From assembly GCF_006716765.1 (NCBI RefSeq), contig NZ_VFPO01000001.1, positions 4,402,001 through 4,466,000 of the forward strand: 64,000 nucleotides of DNA, in the 5' to 3' direction. A model generated the notes under the pieces. It was not told the DNA's origin and did no database searches. It was given only the letters and a program-made list of their open reading frames with translations. The translations under genes were made by a program, and so were the position numbers. Below, one piece after another: positions 8,673-17,617 of the stretch; position 1 is the first letter of the stretch; every line of letters begins with the position of its first letter. Origin of the DNA: Actinomadura hallensis (GTDB lineage Bacteria; Actinomycetota; Actinomycetes; Streptosporangiales; Streptosporangiaceae).

Positions 8673-9248
8673 TCAGATGTCGACGCCGAAGTCCATGGCG
8701 ATCCCGGCGAGGCCGGAGGCGTAGCCCTGGCCGACCGCGCGGAACTTCCATTCGTCGTTGTGCCGGTAGAGCTCGCCGAACACCATCGCGGTCTCCATCG
8801 AGGCGTCCTCGGTGAGGTCGTAGCGCGCCATCTCCGTGCCGTCCGCCCGGTTCAGCACGCGGATGTAGGCGTTGCGGACCTGCCCGAAACTCTGGCCGCG
8901 CGCGTCGGCGTCGTAGATCGACACGGCGAACGCGACCCGCTCGGCGGCGTCCGGCATCGCGCCGAAGTCGACCTCCAGCCGCTCGTCGTCGCCCTCGCCC
9001 GCGCCGGTGGTGTTGTCGCCGCTGTGCACGACGGAACCGTCCGGCGTGCGCAGATTGTTGAAGAAAACGAAGTGCCGGTCGGTAATGATCTTGCCGGATG
9101 CGTCCAGTACCAGGGCGGAGGCGTCCAGGTCGAAGTCCGCGCCCGTGGTGGTGCGCAGGTCCCAGCCGAGACCCACGCTCACCGCGTTCAGCCCGGGCGC
9201 CTGTTTTGTCAGCGAGACGTTCCCGCCTTTGGTGAGACTGACACCCAC
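8673..9248 (-). CDS. terD: TerD-family calcium-binding stress protein (copy 3)
   Basis: First gene of the leftward Ter cluster, 191 residues, GTG start with AGGAGGCC upstream. It has [18 protein letters not shown] and the acidic loop DNTTGAGEGDDERLEVDF, where the second glycine-glutamate of copy 2 is changed to GAGEGD. The last fifty residues are almost the same as in copy 2. Being first, it sits beside the divergent promoter region shared with the helical-protein gene at 9424. Confidence 0.95.
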   Translation of the reverse strand: MGVSLTKGGNVSLTKQAPGLNAVSVGLGWDLRTTTGADFDLDASALVLDASGKIITDRHFVFFNNLRTPDGSVVHSGDNTTGAGEGDDERLEVDFGAMPDAAERVAFAVSIYDADARGQSFGQVRNAYIRVLNRADGTEMARYDLTEDASMETAMVFGELYRHNDEWKFRAVGQGYASGLAGIAMDFGVDI

Positions 9249-9299
9249 GCTTGGCCTCCTGATCGCATGCCGGTCGGGGACGCCGGCGCGGCGCCCAGG

Positions 9300-9305
9300 A
9301 TTATG
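9300..9305 (-). promoter_or_regulatory. Candidate -10 element for the Ter cluster
   Basis: On the minus strand CATAAT lies about 52 bases upstream of the first terD start in an otherwise GC-rich divergent region. I see no matching -35 TTGACA at the usual distance, so an alternative sigma factor or activator would be needed. Weak evidence. Confidence 0.25.
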
Positions 9306-9423
9306 GACGCTCCAGCGATGCTATCCGTTCCCTCCTTGCCGGACGCATCGCACGAGACCGTGCCCACCGCGCGAAATCAGGTGCATCTACGCCAGACTGG
9401 GCTGCGAACGAAGGGAGGCTGCG

Positions 9424-10668
9424 TTGCGGGGAGCGGGCGACCAGCGGCGCCGGGGCCGGGCGGCGCAGGCGGCGGCCGCCGCCGTCGAGGCGAGGGAGGC
9501 GGCGGCCACCGCCTTCTACGACATGGACCAGGCGCAGAAGTTCATCGACGGGCGGGTGACCGTCTTCGAGGACCTCGACGCCGGGGCCGCCGAACCCGCC
9601 CGCCGGGAGTTCACCGGCCTGGCCGAGGCGGCCGACGCCGCCGCCCACGCCTACATCTCCGTCCTGGACGCGCACGACCTCGACTCACCGGACCGGTCGC
9701 CGGCCGAGTACGACGCGGCCCGGCGCGCGTTCGCGGCGACGACGGAGCGGATGCAGAAGATCACCCATGAGCTGAACGGGTTCGCCGAGCGGCTGGCGCC
9801 GCGGATGGCCCGGCTGGAGGCCGCGCTCGACCAGTTGCCGCCGCGGCTGACCGCCGCCCGCGACGCCGTCGCCGCGGCCGAGGCCGCCGTGACCGCCGCC
9901 CGGGAGGCCGGGATGGACGCCTCCGACCCGGAGGCGGAACTCGCCGGGGCGAAGGAGATCCTGGCCAGGCTCAGCTCGCGCGGCCTCGGCGGGTTCGGCC
10001 TGGACGGCGCCATGCGCAAGGCCGACGAGGCCCGCGAGATCGCCGAGCGGGCCCGCGAGGCGGCGGCGGAGCTGCCGCAGATGGCGCAGAAGGTCCGCAA
10101 CTCGCTCGCCTCCGTCCGGACCCGGGTGGACGTCGTCGCGAACCGCGTGGAAGCGGTCCGGGAGGCGATGCGGGTGCTGCTGCGCACCTACTCGCAGGCC
10201 TGCTGGCAGGACCTGAAGGGCGCGCCGGAGGCGATCGAGGCCGGCGCCGACCGGGCCCGCGAGCGGCTGAACGAGGCGTCCGCGCACGTGGCCCGCACCG
10301 AGTGGAAGCAGGCGCAGCGGGCGCTCACCGCCGCCCGCACCGAGCTGAACGCCGCCGACCGCCGCGCGGGCCAGGTCACCGGCCGCGTCGAGGAGCTGAA
10401 GGCCGTGGCCGCCGACCCGCAGGCGCCGGTGGAGGGCGTCCGGTTCGCCGTCCGGGACGCGCAGCGCCTCGCGATGGCCCAGCCGGGCGGGGCCGCGCCC
10501 CACCACGCCCGCGTCCTCGACTCGCTCGTCGAGCGGCTGGAGAACGCGCCGCAGCGCCTCACCGGCCCCAACCCGGACTACTGGGGCTACCTGCAGGAGC
10601 TCGAGAGCATCAAGACCGCCGCCGGCGACGTGGTCACCCGCATCCGCGCCGAACGCGCGGGCGGCTGA
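9424..10668 (+). CDS. Helical, coiled-coil-rich protein divergent from the Ter cluster
   Basis: The TTG start is chosen because AAGGGAGG lies five bases upstream; no better start fits the homogeneous part of the frame. The 414-residue protein is almost wholly helical, with Ala/Glu/Arg heptad-like runs (residues about 5-40, 110-190, 250-330), no signal peptide and no membrane segment. The only clearly non-helical patch is near the C-terminus, GPNPDYWGYLQELESI. I do not recognise an enzymatic motif. Its position, sharing the promoter region with terD, suggests a structural or scaffold role in the Ter response (inference). It ends facing the YbjQ-type gene, with a perfect hairpin between them. 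Confidence 0.8.
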   Translation: MRGAGDQRRRGRAAQAAAAAVEAREAAATAFYDMDQAQKFIDGRVTVFEDLDAGAAEPARREFTGLAEAADAAAHAYISVLDAHDLDSPDRSPAEYDAARRAFAATTERMQKITHELNGFAERLAPRMARLEAALDQLPPRLTAARDAVAAAEAAVTAAREAGMDASDPEAELAGAKEILARLSSRGLGGFGLDGAMRKADEAREIAERAREAAAELPQMAQKVRNSLASVRTRVDVVANRVEAVREAMRVLLRTYSQACWQDLKGAPEAIEAGADRARERLNEASAHVARTEWKQAQRALTAARTELNAADRRAGQVTGRVEELKAVAADPQAPVEGVRFAVRDAQRLAMAQPGGAAPHHARVLDSLVERLENAPQRLTGPNPDYWGYLQELESIKTAAGDVVTRIRAERAGG

Positions 10669-10714
10669 CCGGCCGCGACACCGGCCCGCGCGGCACCCGG
10701 CGACGCGGCACCGG

Positions 10715-10733
10715 CCGCCCGGGTCCCGGGCGG
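10715..10733. terminator. Perfect 9-bp inverted repeat between convergent genes
   Basis: CCGCCCGGG and CCCGGGCGG flank a single T. It lies between the stop of the helical-protein gene and the stop of the YbjQ-type gene, as expected for a bidirectional terminator without a U tract. Confidence 0.55.
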
Positions 10734-10739
10734 GGCGCG

Positions 10740-11198
10740 TCAGCGGGGGCGGTCCTGGATGCCCATCGTGAGGTTGCGGGCGGCCATGGGCGGCCCGCCG
10801 TTCGGGTCGCCGTAGGGCGGCAGGGGCCCCTGCGGGTGGGGCTGCGGCCGCTGCCGGGGATGGGCCGTGTCGCGGTGCTGCGCCGCCTCCGCCCAGACGG
10901 CCGTCCCGTACGCGCATACCTCCAGGACGCCGCCGACCGCGGCGGTGTCGAACCGCATGCCGACGACCGCGTTCGCGCCCTTGCGCCGCGCCTCCTCGCG
11001 GAGCCGGTCGACCGCCTCGCGGCGGGCGGCGGCGAGCCCGGCCGAGGGCTGCTCGCCCGTCACCCGGAACGTGGCGCTGCTGCCGCCGTGCCCGGGCTGC
11101 GGCGCACCCTGCTCGGCCCCCGTCGCCGTCGCGAGCACCTCTCCGAGCACGCTCGCGATCTCGTATCCCGCCACGCCGTCAGTCGTCACGATCAGCAT
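10740..11198 (-). CDS. YbjQ/UPF0145-type putative heavy-metal-binding protein
   Basis: The first hundred residues match the YbjQ family: MLIVTTDGVAGYEIASVLGEV, then AVDRLREEARRKGANAVVGMRFDT and LEVCAYGTAV, which form a small oligomeric barrel. The last fifty residues are a Pro/Gln-rich tail (RQRPQPHPQGPLPPYG) that most homologues lack. I start at the internal ATG because the family begins there; a GTG six codons upstream (11216) has no better ribosome site. The biochemical role of the family is unknown. Proximity to the Ter cluster could reflect a shared metal-stress theme, but it is transcribed separately. Confidence 0.85.
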   Translation of the reverse strand: MLIVTTDGVAGYEIASVLGEVLATATGAEQGAPQPGHGGSSATFRVTGEQPSAGLAAARREAVDRLREEARRKGANAVVGMRFDTAAVGGVLEVCAYGTAVWAEAAQHRDTAHPRQRPQPHPQGPLPPYGDPNGGPPMAARNLTMGIQDRPR

Positions 11199-11346
11199 GC
11201 ACCAACCGTAATTCACGGTGCGGACGAATCAGGACGCATTGCCGGGAGTCCTCCGCGGCGGCGCCGAGGCGCCCCGCCTTCTTCATGGAGGGCGCGGTGC
11301 CGGCGCTACTGGAGCCGCCGGTGCACGTGCGGGCGGCCGCGGCCGT

Positions 11347-11382
11347 GACCGCCCTCCCGGCGGCGCGGCCGGGAGGGCGGTC
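11347..11382 (-). terminator. Strong hairpin terminator after rpoD
   Basis: Arms GACCGCCCTCCCGG and CCGGGAGGGCGGTC pair over 14 bp around an 8-base loop, 60 bases past the rpoD stop. No U tract follows, as is common in actinobacteria. Confidence 0.7.
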
Positions 11383-11383
11383 G

Positions 11384-11419
11384 CGGCCCGTGTCACGGCC
11401 CGTGTCACGGCCCGTGTCG
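11384..11419. repeat. Three tandem copies of a 12-bp unit
   Basis: CGGCCCGTGTCA is repeated three times without spacing; only the last base of the third copy differs (G). It lies between the rpoD stop and its terminator hairpin. Confidence 0.85.
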
Positions 11420-11442
11420 GGGCGCCGTGCCGGGGCCCGCCC

Positions 11443-12618
11443 TCAGTCGAGGTACTCCCTGAGCATCTGCGCGCGCGACGGGTGGCGCAGCTTCGCCAGG
11501 GTCTTCGCCTCGATCTGGCGGATCCGCTCCCTCGTCACGCCGAACTCCCTGCCGACCTCCTCAAGGGTGCGGGGGTGCCCGTCGGTCAGGCCGAAGCGCA
11601 GCTGGATGATGCGCTGCTCCCGTTCCGACAGCGTGCCGAGGATCTCCTCCAGCTGGTCCTGGAGAAGGATGAACGCCGCGGCCTCGATCGGCACGACGGC
11701 GTCCGCGTCCTCGATGAAGTCGCCGAGGTCGGAGTCCTCCTCGCCGATCGGCGACTGCAGCGAGACCGGTTCCTGCGCGATCCGCTGGATCTCGATGACC
11801 CGGGCGGGCGGCAGGCCCATCTCCAGGCCGATCTCCTCGGGGGTGGGTTCACGGCCGAGGTCCTGGTGCATCTGCCGCTGCACCCGGACCAGCTTGTTGA
11901 TCGTCTCGACCATGTGCACCGGAATGCGGATGGTCCTGGCCTGGTCCGCGATGGCCCGGGTGATGGCCTGCCGGATCCACCAGGTGGCGTAGGTCGAGAA
12001 CTTGAAACCCTTGGTGTAGTCGAACTTCTCTACCGCGCGGATGAGTCCGAGATTTCCCTCCTGGATCAGGTCGAGGAACAGCATTCCGCGTCCCACGTAC
12101 CGTTTCGCGATCGAGACCACCAGCCGCAGGTTGGCCTCGATCAGCCGTTGCTTCGCCCGCGCGCCTTCGCGGGAGAGCAGTTCGAGGTCGAGGAGCTCGC
12201 TGCGGGACATGACGGCCGTCCTGGCCATCTTCTCCTCGGCGAACAGCCCCGCCTCGATCGATTTCGCCAGTTCTACTTCATCTTCTGCCGTGAGAAGCGG
12301 TACGCGACCGATCTCTCTCAGGTAGATCCGGACCAGGTCGCTCGTTGGCGCCCGCTTGCCGAGGTCACCCTCGTCCGCTCGCGTGACGTCCTCGGTCTCC
12401 TGCTGAGACTCGAGGACCTCCACCCCCTGCTCTGCGAGCATCCGGACGACCCGCTCCAGCGAGTCGTCCGGCAAGTCCGAGCGATCGAGCGCGGCGGCGA
12501 CGTCCTCGACGGTCACACCACCGCGTTCTCTGCCACGTGCGACGAGATCCGCCACCTGATCAACCGATGGCGCCTCGCTTGGCAGCACCGAAGGGCCCAC
12601 GCAGACAGTCTGCGTCAA
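11443..12618 (-). CDS. rpoD: Primary RNA polymerase sigma factor (sigma-70, RpoD/HrdB type)
   Basis: Protein of 391 residues. Regions in order: a short acidic N-terminal segment resembling region 1.1 ([10 protein letters not shown]...), region 1.2 ([21 protein letters not shown]), region 2 with [33 protein letters not shown] and [15 protein letters not shown], region 3, and region 4 with [19 protein letters not shown] and [19 protein letters not shown]. Regions 2.4 and 4.2 are fully conserved, so it should read standard -10/-35 promoters. It lacks the long Lys/Ala-rich extension of some actinobacterial HrdB proteins. The TTG start has no Shine-Dalgarno; a GTG six codons downstream is an alternative. 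It follows dnaG by 41 bases, the classic macromolecular-synthesis order. Confidence 0.96.
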   Translation of the reverse strand: MTQTVCVGPSVLPSEAPSVDQVADLVARGRERGGVTVEDVAAALDRSDLPDDSLERVVRMLAEQGVEVLESQQETEDVTRADEGDLGKRAPTSDLVRIYLREIGRVPLLTAEDEVELAKSIEAGLFAEEKMARTAVMSRSELLDLELLSREGARAKQRLIEANLRLVVSIAKRYVGRGMLFLDLIQEGNLGLIRAVEKFDYTKGFKFSTYATWWIRQAITRAIADQARTIRIPVHMVETINKLVRVQRQMHQDLGREPTPEEIGLEMGLPPARVIEIQRIAQEPVSLQSPIGEEDSDLGDFIEDADAVVPIEAAAFILLQDQLEEILGTLSEREQRIIQLRFGLTDGHPRTLEEVGREFGVTRERIRQIEAKTLAKLRHPSRAQMLREYLD

Positions 12619-12628
12619 ACACGGCCTA

Positions 12629-12670
12629 GATCACAGGGCCCATTTCGGGCTCTCTTCACTTACTGTGATC
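12629..12670 (-). promoter_or_regulatory. Intercistronic hairpin between dnaG and rpoD
   Basis: GATCACAG and CTGTGATC (12629-12636 and 12663-12670) form an 8-bp stem spanning the dnaG TAA stop. The loop contains a smaller GCCC-GAAAT-GGGC hairpin. In E. coli the dnaG-rpoD junction is an RNA processing site that sets the ratio of the two products; a similar role here is inference. Confidence 0.5.
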
Positions 12671-14597
12671 CAAGCCCTCGCTCGCGCAACACCCGTCTCT
12701 GCTGCTCAAGCGCGACAAGATCGCCGAACAGGCGGTGGTGCTCCTCGGGGAACTCGACCGGATTCAGCCGCCCGAGTTTAGATTTCACCTCGGTGATCAT
12801 GCGCGTGAGCTGGCGTTCCTGTATTCGGGCGAGCAGTTCGTTGGCATAACGGTCGTCCGATTCCTGGGCGGACCGCGCCGGCTCCACGCCGAGTCTCGTG
12901 ATCAGGTCCTTGACCTGGTCGTTCGGTGCCCGTTCGAGGAGGTGCGCGATCCACTCCCCGACGCCGCCCGCGGCCGTGACGCCGCCCGCCTCGGCGATGA
13001 CCGCGCGCACCGCGGCGTGCGGCGGGGCGATGAACGCGTCGGCGGGGATCTCGTCGAACGCCGGCCCGAGCAGCGCCGGGCGCTGCACGGCCAGCTTGAG
13101 CAGCTCCCGCTCCCGCTGGACCTCCGGATCGCCGGGGTCGAACCCCGGACGCTCGGGCATCGCCGGGGCCGCGCCGGCGCGGCCGTTCCCCGCCCGCGCC
13201 TGGCCCGCGCGCCCGTCGCCGGCCCGGCCGCCCCCCGCCTGCGGGCGGCCGTGGCGGCGGGCGGCCAGCTCCCCGACGCGCCGCAGCACGAACTGCTCGT
13301 CCATGATGCCGAGCCAGCGGTCCAGGTTGACCGCGTACATGTGCCGGCGCGAGCGGTCCTTGATGGCGGCGACCACGGGGGCCGCCGCGTCCAGCGCGCT
13401 CAGCCGCCCCTCGACCGTGTCGAGGTCGTGCTGCTCGATCGCGCTGCGGACGGCGAACTCGAACAGCGGCAGCCGGGAGGCCACCAGGTCGCGCACCGCC
13501 GCGTCGCCGTGCCGGATGCGCAGGTCGCACGGGTCGAGCCCGTCGGGCTGGACGGCCACGAACGTCTGCGAGACGAACTTCTGCTCGTCGTCGAACGCGC
13601 GCAGCGCCGCCTTGCGCCCGGCCGCGTCGCCGTCGAAGGTGAAGATCACCTCGCCGCGGAACTCGTCCTGGTCCATCAGGAGGCGGCGCAGGACCTTGAT
13701 GTGGTCGTCGCCGAACGCCGTCCCGCACGTCGCGATGGCGGTGGGGACGCCCGCCAGGTGGCAGGCCATCACGTCGGTGTAGCCCTCGACCACCACGGCC
13801 TGCCGCCGCCGCGCGATCTCCTTCTTCGCGAGGTCGGCCCCGTACAGCACCGAGCTCTTGTGGAAGATCGGCGACTCGGGCGTGTTCAGGTACTTCGGGC
13901 TGTCGTCGTCCTCGTAGAGCCTGCGGGCGCCGAACCCGATGACGTCGCCGCTCAGGTCGCGGATCGGCCACATGAGCCTGCCGCGGAACCGGTCCATCGG
14001 GCCGCGCCGCCCCTCCTTGGCCAGCCCGCCGGCGACGATGTCGCGGTCGGCGAAGCCGCGCCCCCGCAGGTGCCTGACCAGGCCCTCCCACTCGCGGGGC
14101 GCGTAGCCCACGCCGAAGCGGGCGGCGTCGTCGGGCTCGAAGCCCCGCTCGGCCAGGAACTTGCGGCCGATCGCGCCGTCCGGGGAGTCGAGCTGCTCCA
14201 TGTAGAACTCGGCGGCGACCCGGTGCGCCTCGATCAGCCGCGCGCGCAGCCCCCCGTCCTGGCGGGGGCCGCGCGAGCCGCCGCCGTCCTCGTAGCGGAG
14301 CTGGACGCCCGCCTGGGCCGCGAGCCGCTCCACCGCCTCGGTGAAGGACAGGTGCTCGATCTCCTGGACGAACCTGATGACGTCGCCGCCCGCCTCGCAG
14401 CCGAAGCAGAAGTACAGCCCGCGCGAGGGCGTCACGTTGAACGACGGCGACTTCTCGTCATGGAACGGGCAGAGGCCCTTGAGGTTGCCCCCGCCCGCGT
14501 TGCGGAGCTGGAGGTACTCGCCGATCACGTCGGCGATGGACGTGCGCTCCCGCACGAGCGCGATGTCCTCGTTGCGAATCCGGCCTGCCACGAGCAT
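12660..14597 (-). CDS. dnaG: DNA primase
   Basis: Protein of 645 residues. The N-terminal CHC2 zinc finger shows CPFHDEKSPSFNV with FCFGCEAGGDVI; the TOPRIM core shows VVEGYTDVMA and TFDGDAAGRKAALRAFD; the C-terminal third is the helical DnaB-helicase interaction region after a Gly/Ala/Arg-rich linker (about residues 445-475). It makes RNA primers for replication. The ATG is chosen because the conserved MLVAGRIRNEDIALVRERTSIADVIGEYL begins there. It is co-directional with rpoD and separated from it by a hairpin. Confidence 0.97.
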   Translation of the reverse strand: MLVAGRIRNEDIALVRERTSIADVIGEYLQLRNAGGGNLKGLCPFHDEKSPSFNVTPSRGLYFCFGCEAGGDVIRFVQEIEHLSFTEAVERLAAQAGVQLRYEDGGGSRGPRQDGGLRARLIEAHRVAAEFYMEQLDSPDGAIGRKFLAERGFEPDDAARFGVGYAPREWEGLVRHLRGRGFADRDIVAGGLAKEGRRGPMDRFRGRLMWPIRDLSGDVIGFGARRLYEDDDSPKYLNTPESPIFHKSSVLYGADLAKKEIARRRQAVVVEGYTDVMACHLAGVPTAIATCGTAFGDDHIKVLRRLLMDQDEFRGEVIFTFDGDAAGRKAALRAFDDEQKFVSQTFVAVQPDGLDPCDLRIRHGDAAVRDLVASRLPLFEFAVRSAIEQHDLDTVEGRLSALDAAAPVVAAIKDRSRRHMYAVNLDRWLGIMDEQFVLRRVGELAARRHGRPQAGGGRAGDGRAGQARAGNGRAGAAPAMPERPGFDPGDPEVQRERELLKLAVQRPALLGPAFDEIPADAFIAPPHAAVRAVIAEAGGVTAAGGVGEWIAHLLERAPNDQVKDLITRLGVEPARSAQESDDRYANELLARIQERQLTRMITEVKSKLGRLNPVEFPEEHHRLFGDLVALEQQRRVLRERGLGSQ

Positions 14598-14632
14598 GGA
14601 GTCTACGACCGGGCCCGGACATCCGGCGCGCC

Positions 14633-14648
14633 GCACCGGAACCGGTGC
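14633..14648. promoter_or_regulatory. Inverted repeat just upstream of dnaG
   Basis: GCACCGGAACCGGTGC is a 7-bp perfect palindrome around AA, 36 bases before the dnaG start, and a further GCACCGG follows at 14649-14655. A second palindrome, ACCGGAA-TCCGGG-TTCCGGT, lies at 14711-14730. They may be operator sites in the dnaG/ABC divergent region or simple GC-rich hairpins. Confidence 0.35.
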
Positions 14649-14797
14649 GCACCGGACCTCCCGCCGCACCCCCGCCGCGCGGTGCGGACCCCCGGGAGGG
14701 TCTCGGTACGACCGGAATCCGGGTTCCGGTGGCCGGACCCGGCCGGAGGCTCCGCGGTCAAGAACGAAATCACTCTGGACAACCCGGGCGGTCGCAC

Positions 14798-14830
14798 GAT
14801 GTGATGGCGGATCGAGATCTGGCTCACATC
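14798..14830 (+). promoter_or_regulatory. Inverted repeat before the ABC ATPase gene
   Basis: GATGTGA and TCACATC, separated by 19 bases, end eleven bases before the ATG of the ABC ATPase gene. This could be a regulator operator or an mRNA hairpin next to the ribosome site (AGGCGG). Confidence 0.4.
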
Positions 14831-14841
14831 AGGCGGAACCG

Positions 14842-16113
<1,272 letters not shown>

Positions 16114-16154
16114 GCCTCGCGGGGCGGCGGACGGACGCCCCGGGCGGCGGGCGG

Positions 16155-16532
16155 TCAGGCGGGCTGGTCCTCGCCGACCTCGCCGCTGTACAGGCGGATC
16201 TTCCACTGGATCTGCTTCTGCTGGACGCGCAGCCGCGCGATCTGCTCCTCCACGCGCCGGTCGTGCTCGCGCAGCAGTTCGAGCCGTTCCCGCACGGTCG
16301 CGTCCCCGCCGCGGGCGAGCTCGGTGTAGCGCAGCATCTCGGCGATCGGCATCCCCGTCTCGCGCAGGCAGCGCAGCATCCCGAGCCACTGGAGGTCGCC
16401 GTCGCTGAACACGCGCCTGCCCGACGCGTCGCGCGCGATGCCGGGCAGCAGCCCGATCTTCTCGTAGTAACGCAGCGTGTCGAGGCTGAAACCGCTCCGG
16501 TGGGCGGTCTCGCCCGGGGAGTAGAGGTTCAC
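16155..16532 (-). CDS. MerR-family transcriptional regulator
   Basis: Protein of 125 residues: N-terminal winged helix (LYSPGETAHRSGFSLDTLRYYEKIGLLPG) followed by a dimerisation coiled coil (ERLELLREHDRRVEEQIARLRVQQKQIQWKI). No cysteine cluster for a metal or Fe-S centre is visible, so the inducer is probably an organic ligand. The GTG start lies about 7 bases after the predicted -10, so the mRNA is probably leaderless. It is divergent from the LLM oxidoreductase gene, and identical MerR-type operators face each gene, which indicates autoregulation and control of the neighbour. Confidence 0.9.
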   Translation of the reverse strand: MNLYSPGETAHRSGFSLDTLRYYEKIGLLPGIARDASGRRVFSDGDLQWLGMLRCLRETGMPIAEMLRYTELARGGDATVRERLELLREHDRRVEEQIARLRVQQKQIQWKIRLYSGEVGEDQPA

Positions 16533-16538
16533 GTGCCC

Positions 16539-16569
16539 AGGATTCCACCTGGAGTGCGCTCCAGGTCAA
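16539..16569 (-). promoter_or_regulatory. MerR-type promoter/operator for the regulator gene
   Basis: On the minus strand the -35 TTGACC (16564-16569) runs into the dyad CTGGAG-CGCA-CTCCAG, and after exactly 19 bases comes AATCCT as a weak -10 (16539-16544). The overlong 19-bp spacer with a dyad is the hallmark of MerR-activated promoters. The same string occurs facing the other way at 16635. Confidence 0.75.
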
Positions 16570-16634
16570 CGCCCGCGGCCGGCCGCCTCCCCGAAGGCGC
16601 CCCCATGACCGCGGCCCCCTTGACGGCGTCTCCG

Positions 16635-16665
16635 TTGACCTGGAGCGCACTCCAGAGCGCAAAGT
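16635..16665 (+). promoter_or_regulatory. MerR-type promoter/operator for the LLM oxidoreductase gene
   Basis: TTGACC (16635-16640), dyad CTGGAG-CGCA-CTCCAG (16640-16655) and a weak CAAAGT -10 (16660-16665) with a 19-bp spacer. The first 21 bases are identical to the operator facing the MerR gene. Confidence 0.75.
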
Positions 16666-16710
16666 GGGAACCCTGCGGTTGACCAGGACACGAACGAGAA
16701 GAGGAACGCC

Positions 16711-17580
16711 ATGCGCATCGGCCTTCAGATCTCCAGCTTCACCTTCCCCGGCGGACCGGAGCGGATCGGCCCGGTCTTCGGCCGGACGGCCCGCGAGGCG
16801 GACCAGGCGGGCCTCCACTCGCTGTGGGTGATGGACCACTTCTTCCAGATCGGCGGGGTGGGCGCCCCGGAGGAGCCGATGCTGGAAGGCTACTCCGCGC
16901 TCGCGTTCGCCGCCGCGCTGACCGAGCGGATCTCGCTCGGCACGATGGTGACGGGCGTCGCGTACCGCCATCCCGGCGTCCTGGTCAAGACGGTGACCAC
17001 GCTGGACGTGCTGTCGGGCGGCCGCGCCTGGTTCGGCGTCGGCGCGGCCTGGTTCGAGGAGGAGGCGCGGGGCCTCGGCGTCCCGTTCCCGCCGGTGGCC
17101 GAGCGGTTCGAGCGGCTGGAGGAGACGCTGCGGATCGCCCGCCGGATGTGGGACGGCGACGAGTCGGCGTTCCGGGGCCGCCACTACTCCCTGGAGCGGC
17201 CGCTGAACTCCCCGCCCGCGCTGAGCAGGCCGCATCCGCCGATCCTGGTCGGCGGCGGCGGGGAGCGGAAGACGCTGCGGCTCGTGGCGAAGTACGCCGA
17301 CGCCTGCAACCTCTTCGACGGTCCCGAGCTGCCCCGCAAGCTGGAGGTGCTGCGCGAGCACTGCGAACGCGAGGGGCGCGACTACGCCGAGATCGAGAAG
17401 ACCTCGCTCGGCCGCTTCGACGGCACGCCGTCGGTGGACGAGGTCGTGGACGCCGCCGGGCGCCTCGCCGAGAGCGGCGTCGACCACGCGATCTTCACCC
17501 AGGGCCGGGACCAGGACCTGGCGGGCGTCCTCGGCGAGGCGCTGGCGCAGACCGAGAAGATCGTCCCCGCCGGGCGGTGA
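16711..17580 (+). CDS. LLM-class (probably F420-dependent) oxidoreductase
   Basis: Protein of 289 residues with the luciferase-like TIM-barrel pattern of actinobacterial F420 enzymes: MRIGLQISSFTFPGG start, LHSLWVMDHFFQ, RISLGTMVTGVAYRHPGVLVKTVTTLDVLSGGRAWFGVGAAW and PPILVGGGGERKTLRLVAKYAD. Such proteins reduce or oxidise organic substrates with coenzyme F420; the substrate is unknown. Ribosome site AGAAGAGGA precedes the ATG. Control by the divergent MerR regulator is predicted from the shared operator, so it may belong to a xenobiotic or small-molecule response. It ends facing the GtrA gene. Confidence 0.9.
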   Translation: MRIGLQISSFTFPGGPERIGPVFGRTAREADQAGLHSLWVMDHFFQIGGVGAPEEPMLEGYSALAFAAALTERISLGTMVTGVAYRHPGVLVKTVTTLDVLSGGRAWFGVGAAWFEEEARGLGVPFPPVAERFERLEETLRIARRMWDGDESAFRGRHYSLERPLNSPPALSRPHPPILVGGGGERKTLRLVAKYADACNLFDGPELPRKLEVLREHCEREGRDYAEIEKTSLGRFDGTPSVDEVVDAAGRLAESGVDHAIFTQGRDQDLAGVLGEALAQTEKIVPAGR

Positions 17581-17588
17581 GGGCGGCG

Positions 17589-17615
17589 CCCGGCCGGGGC
17601 GGCGCCCCGGCCGGG
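17589..17615. terminator. Bidirectional hairpin between the LLM and GtrA genes
   Basis: CCCGGCCGGGGC and GCCCCGGCCGGG pair over 12 bp around GGC, filling the 37-base gap between two convergent stops. Confidence 0.65.
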
Positions 17616-17617
17616 GG

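Noticed and set aside
12735..14804. 689-codon open frame opposite dnaG
   Set aside because: Antisense shadow of dnaG in GC-rich DNA; no motifs, and it crosses the dnaG start and the intergenic dyads.
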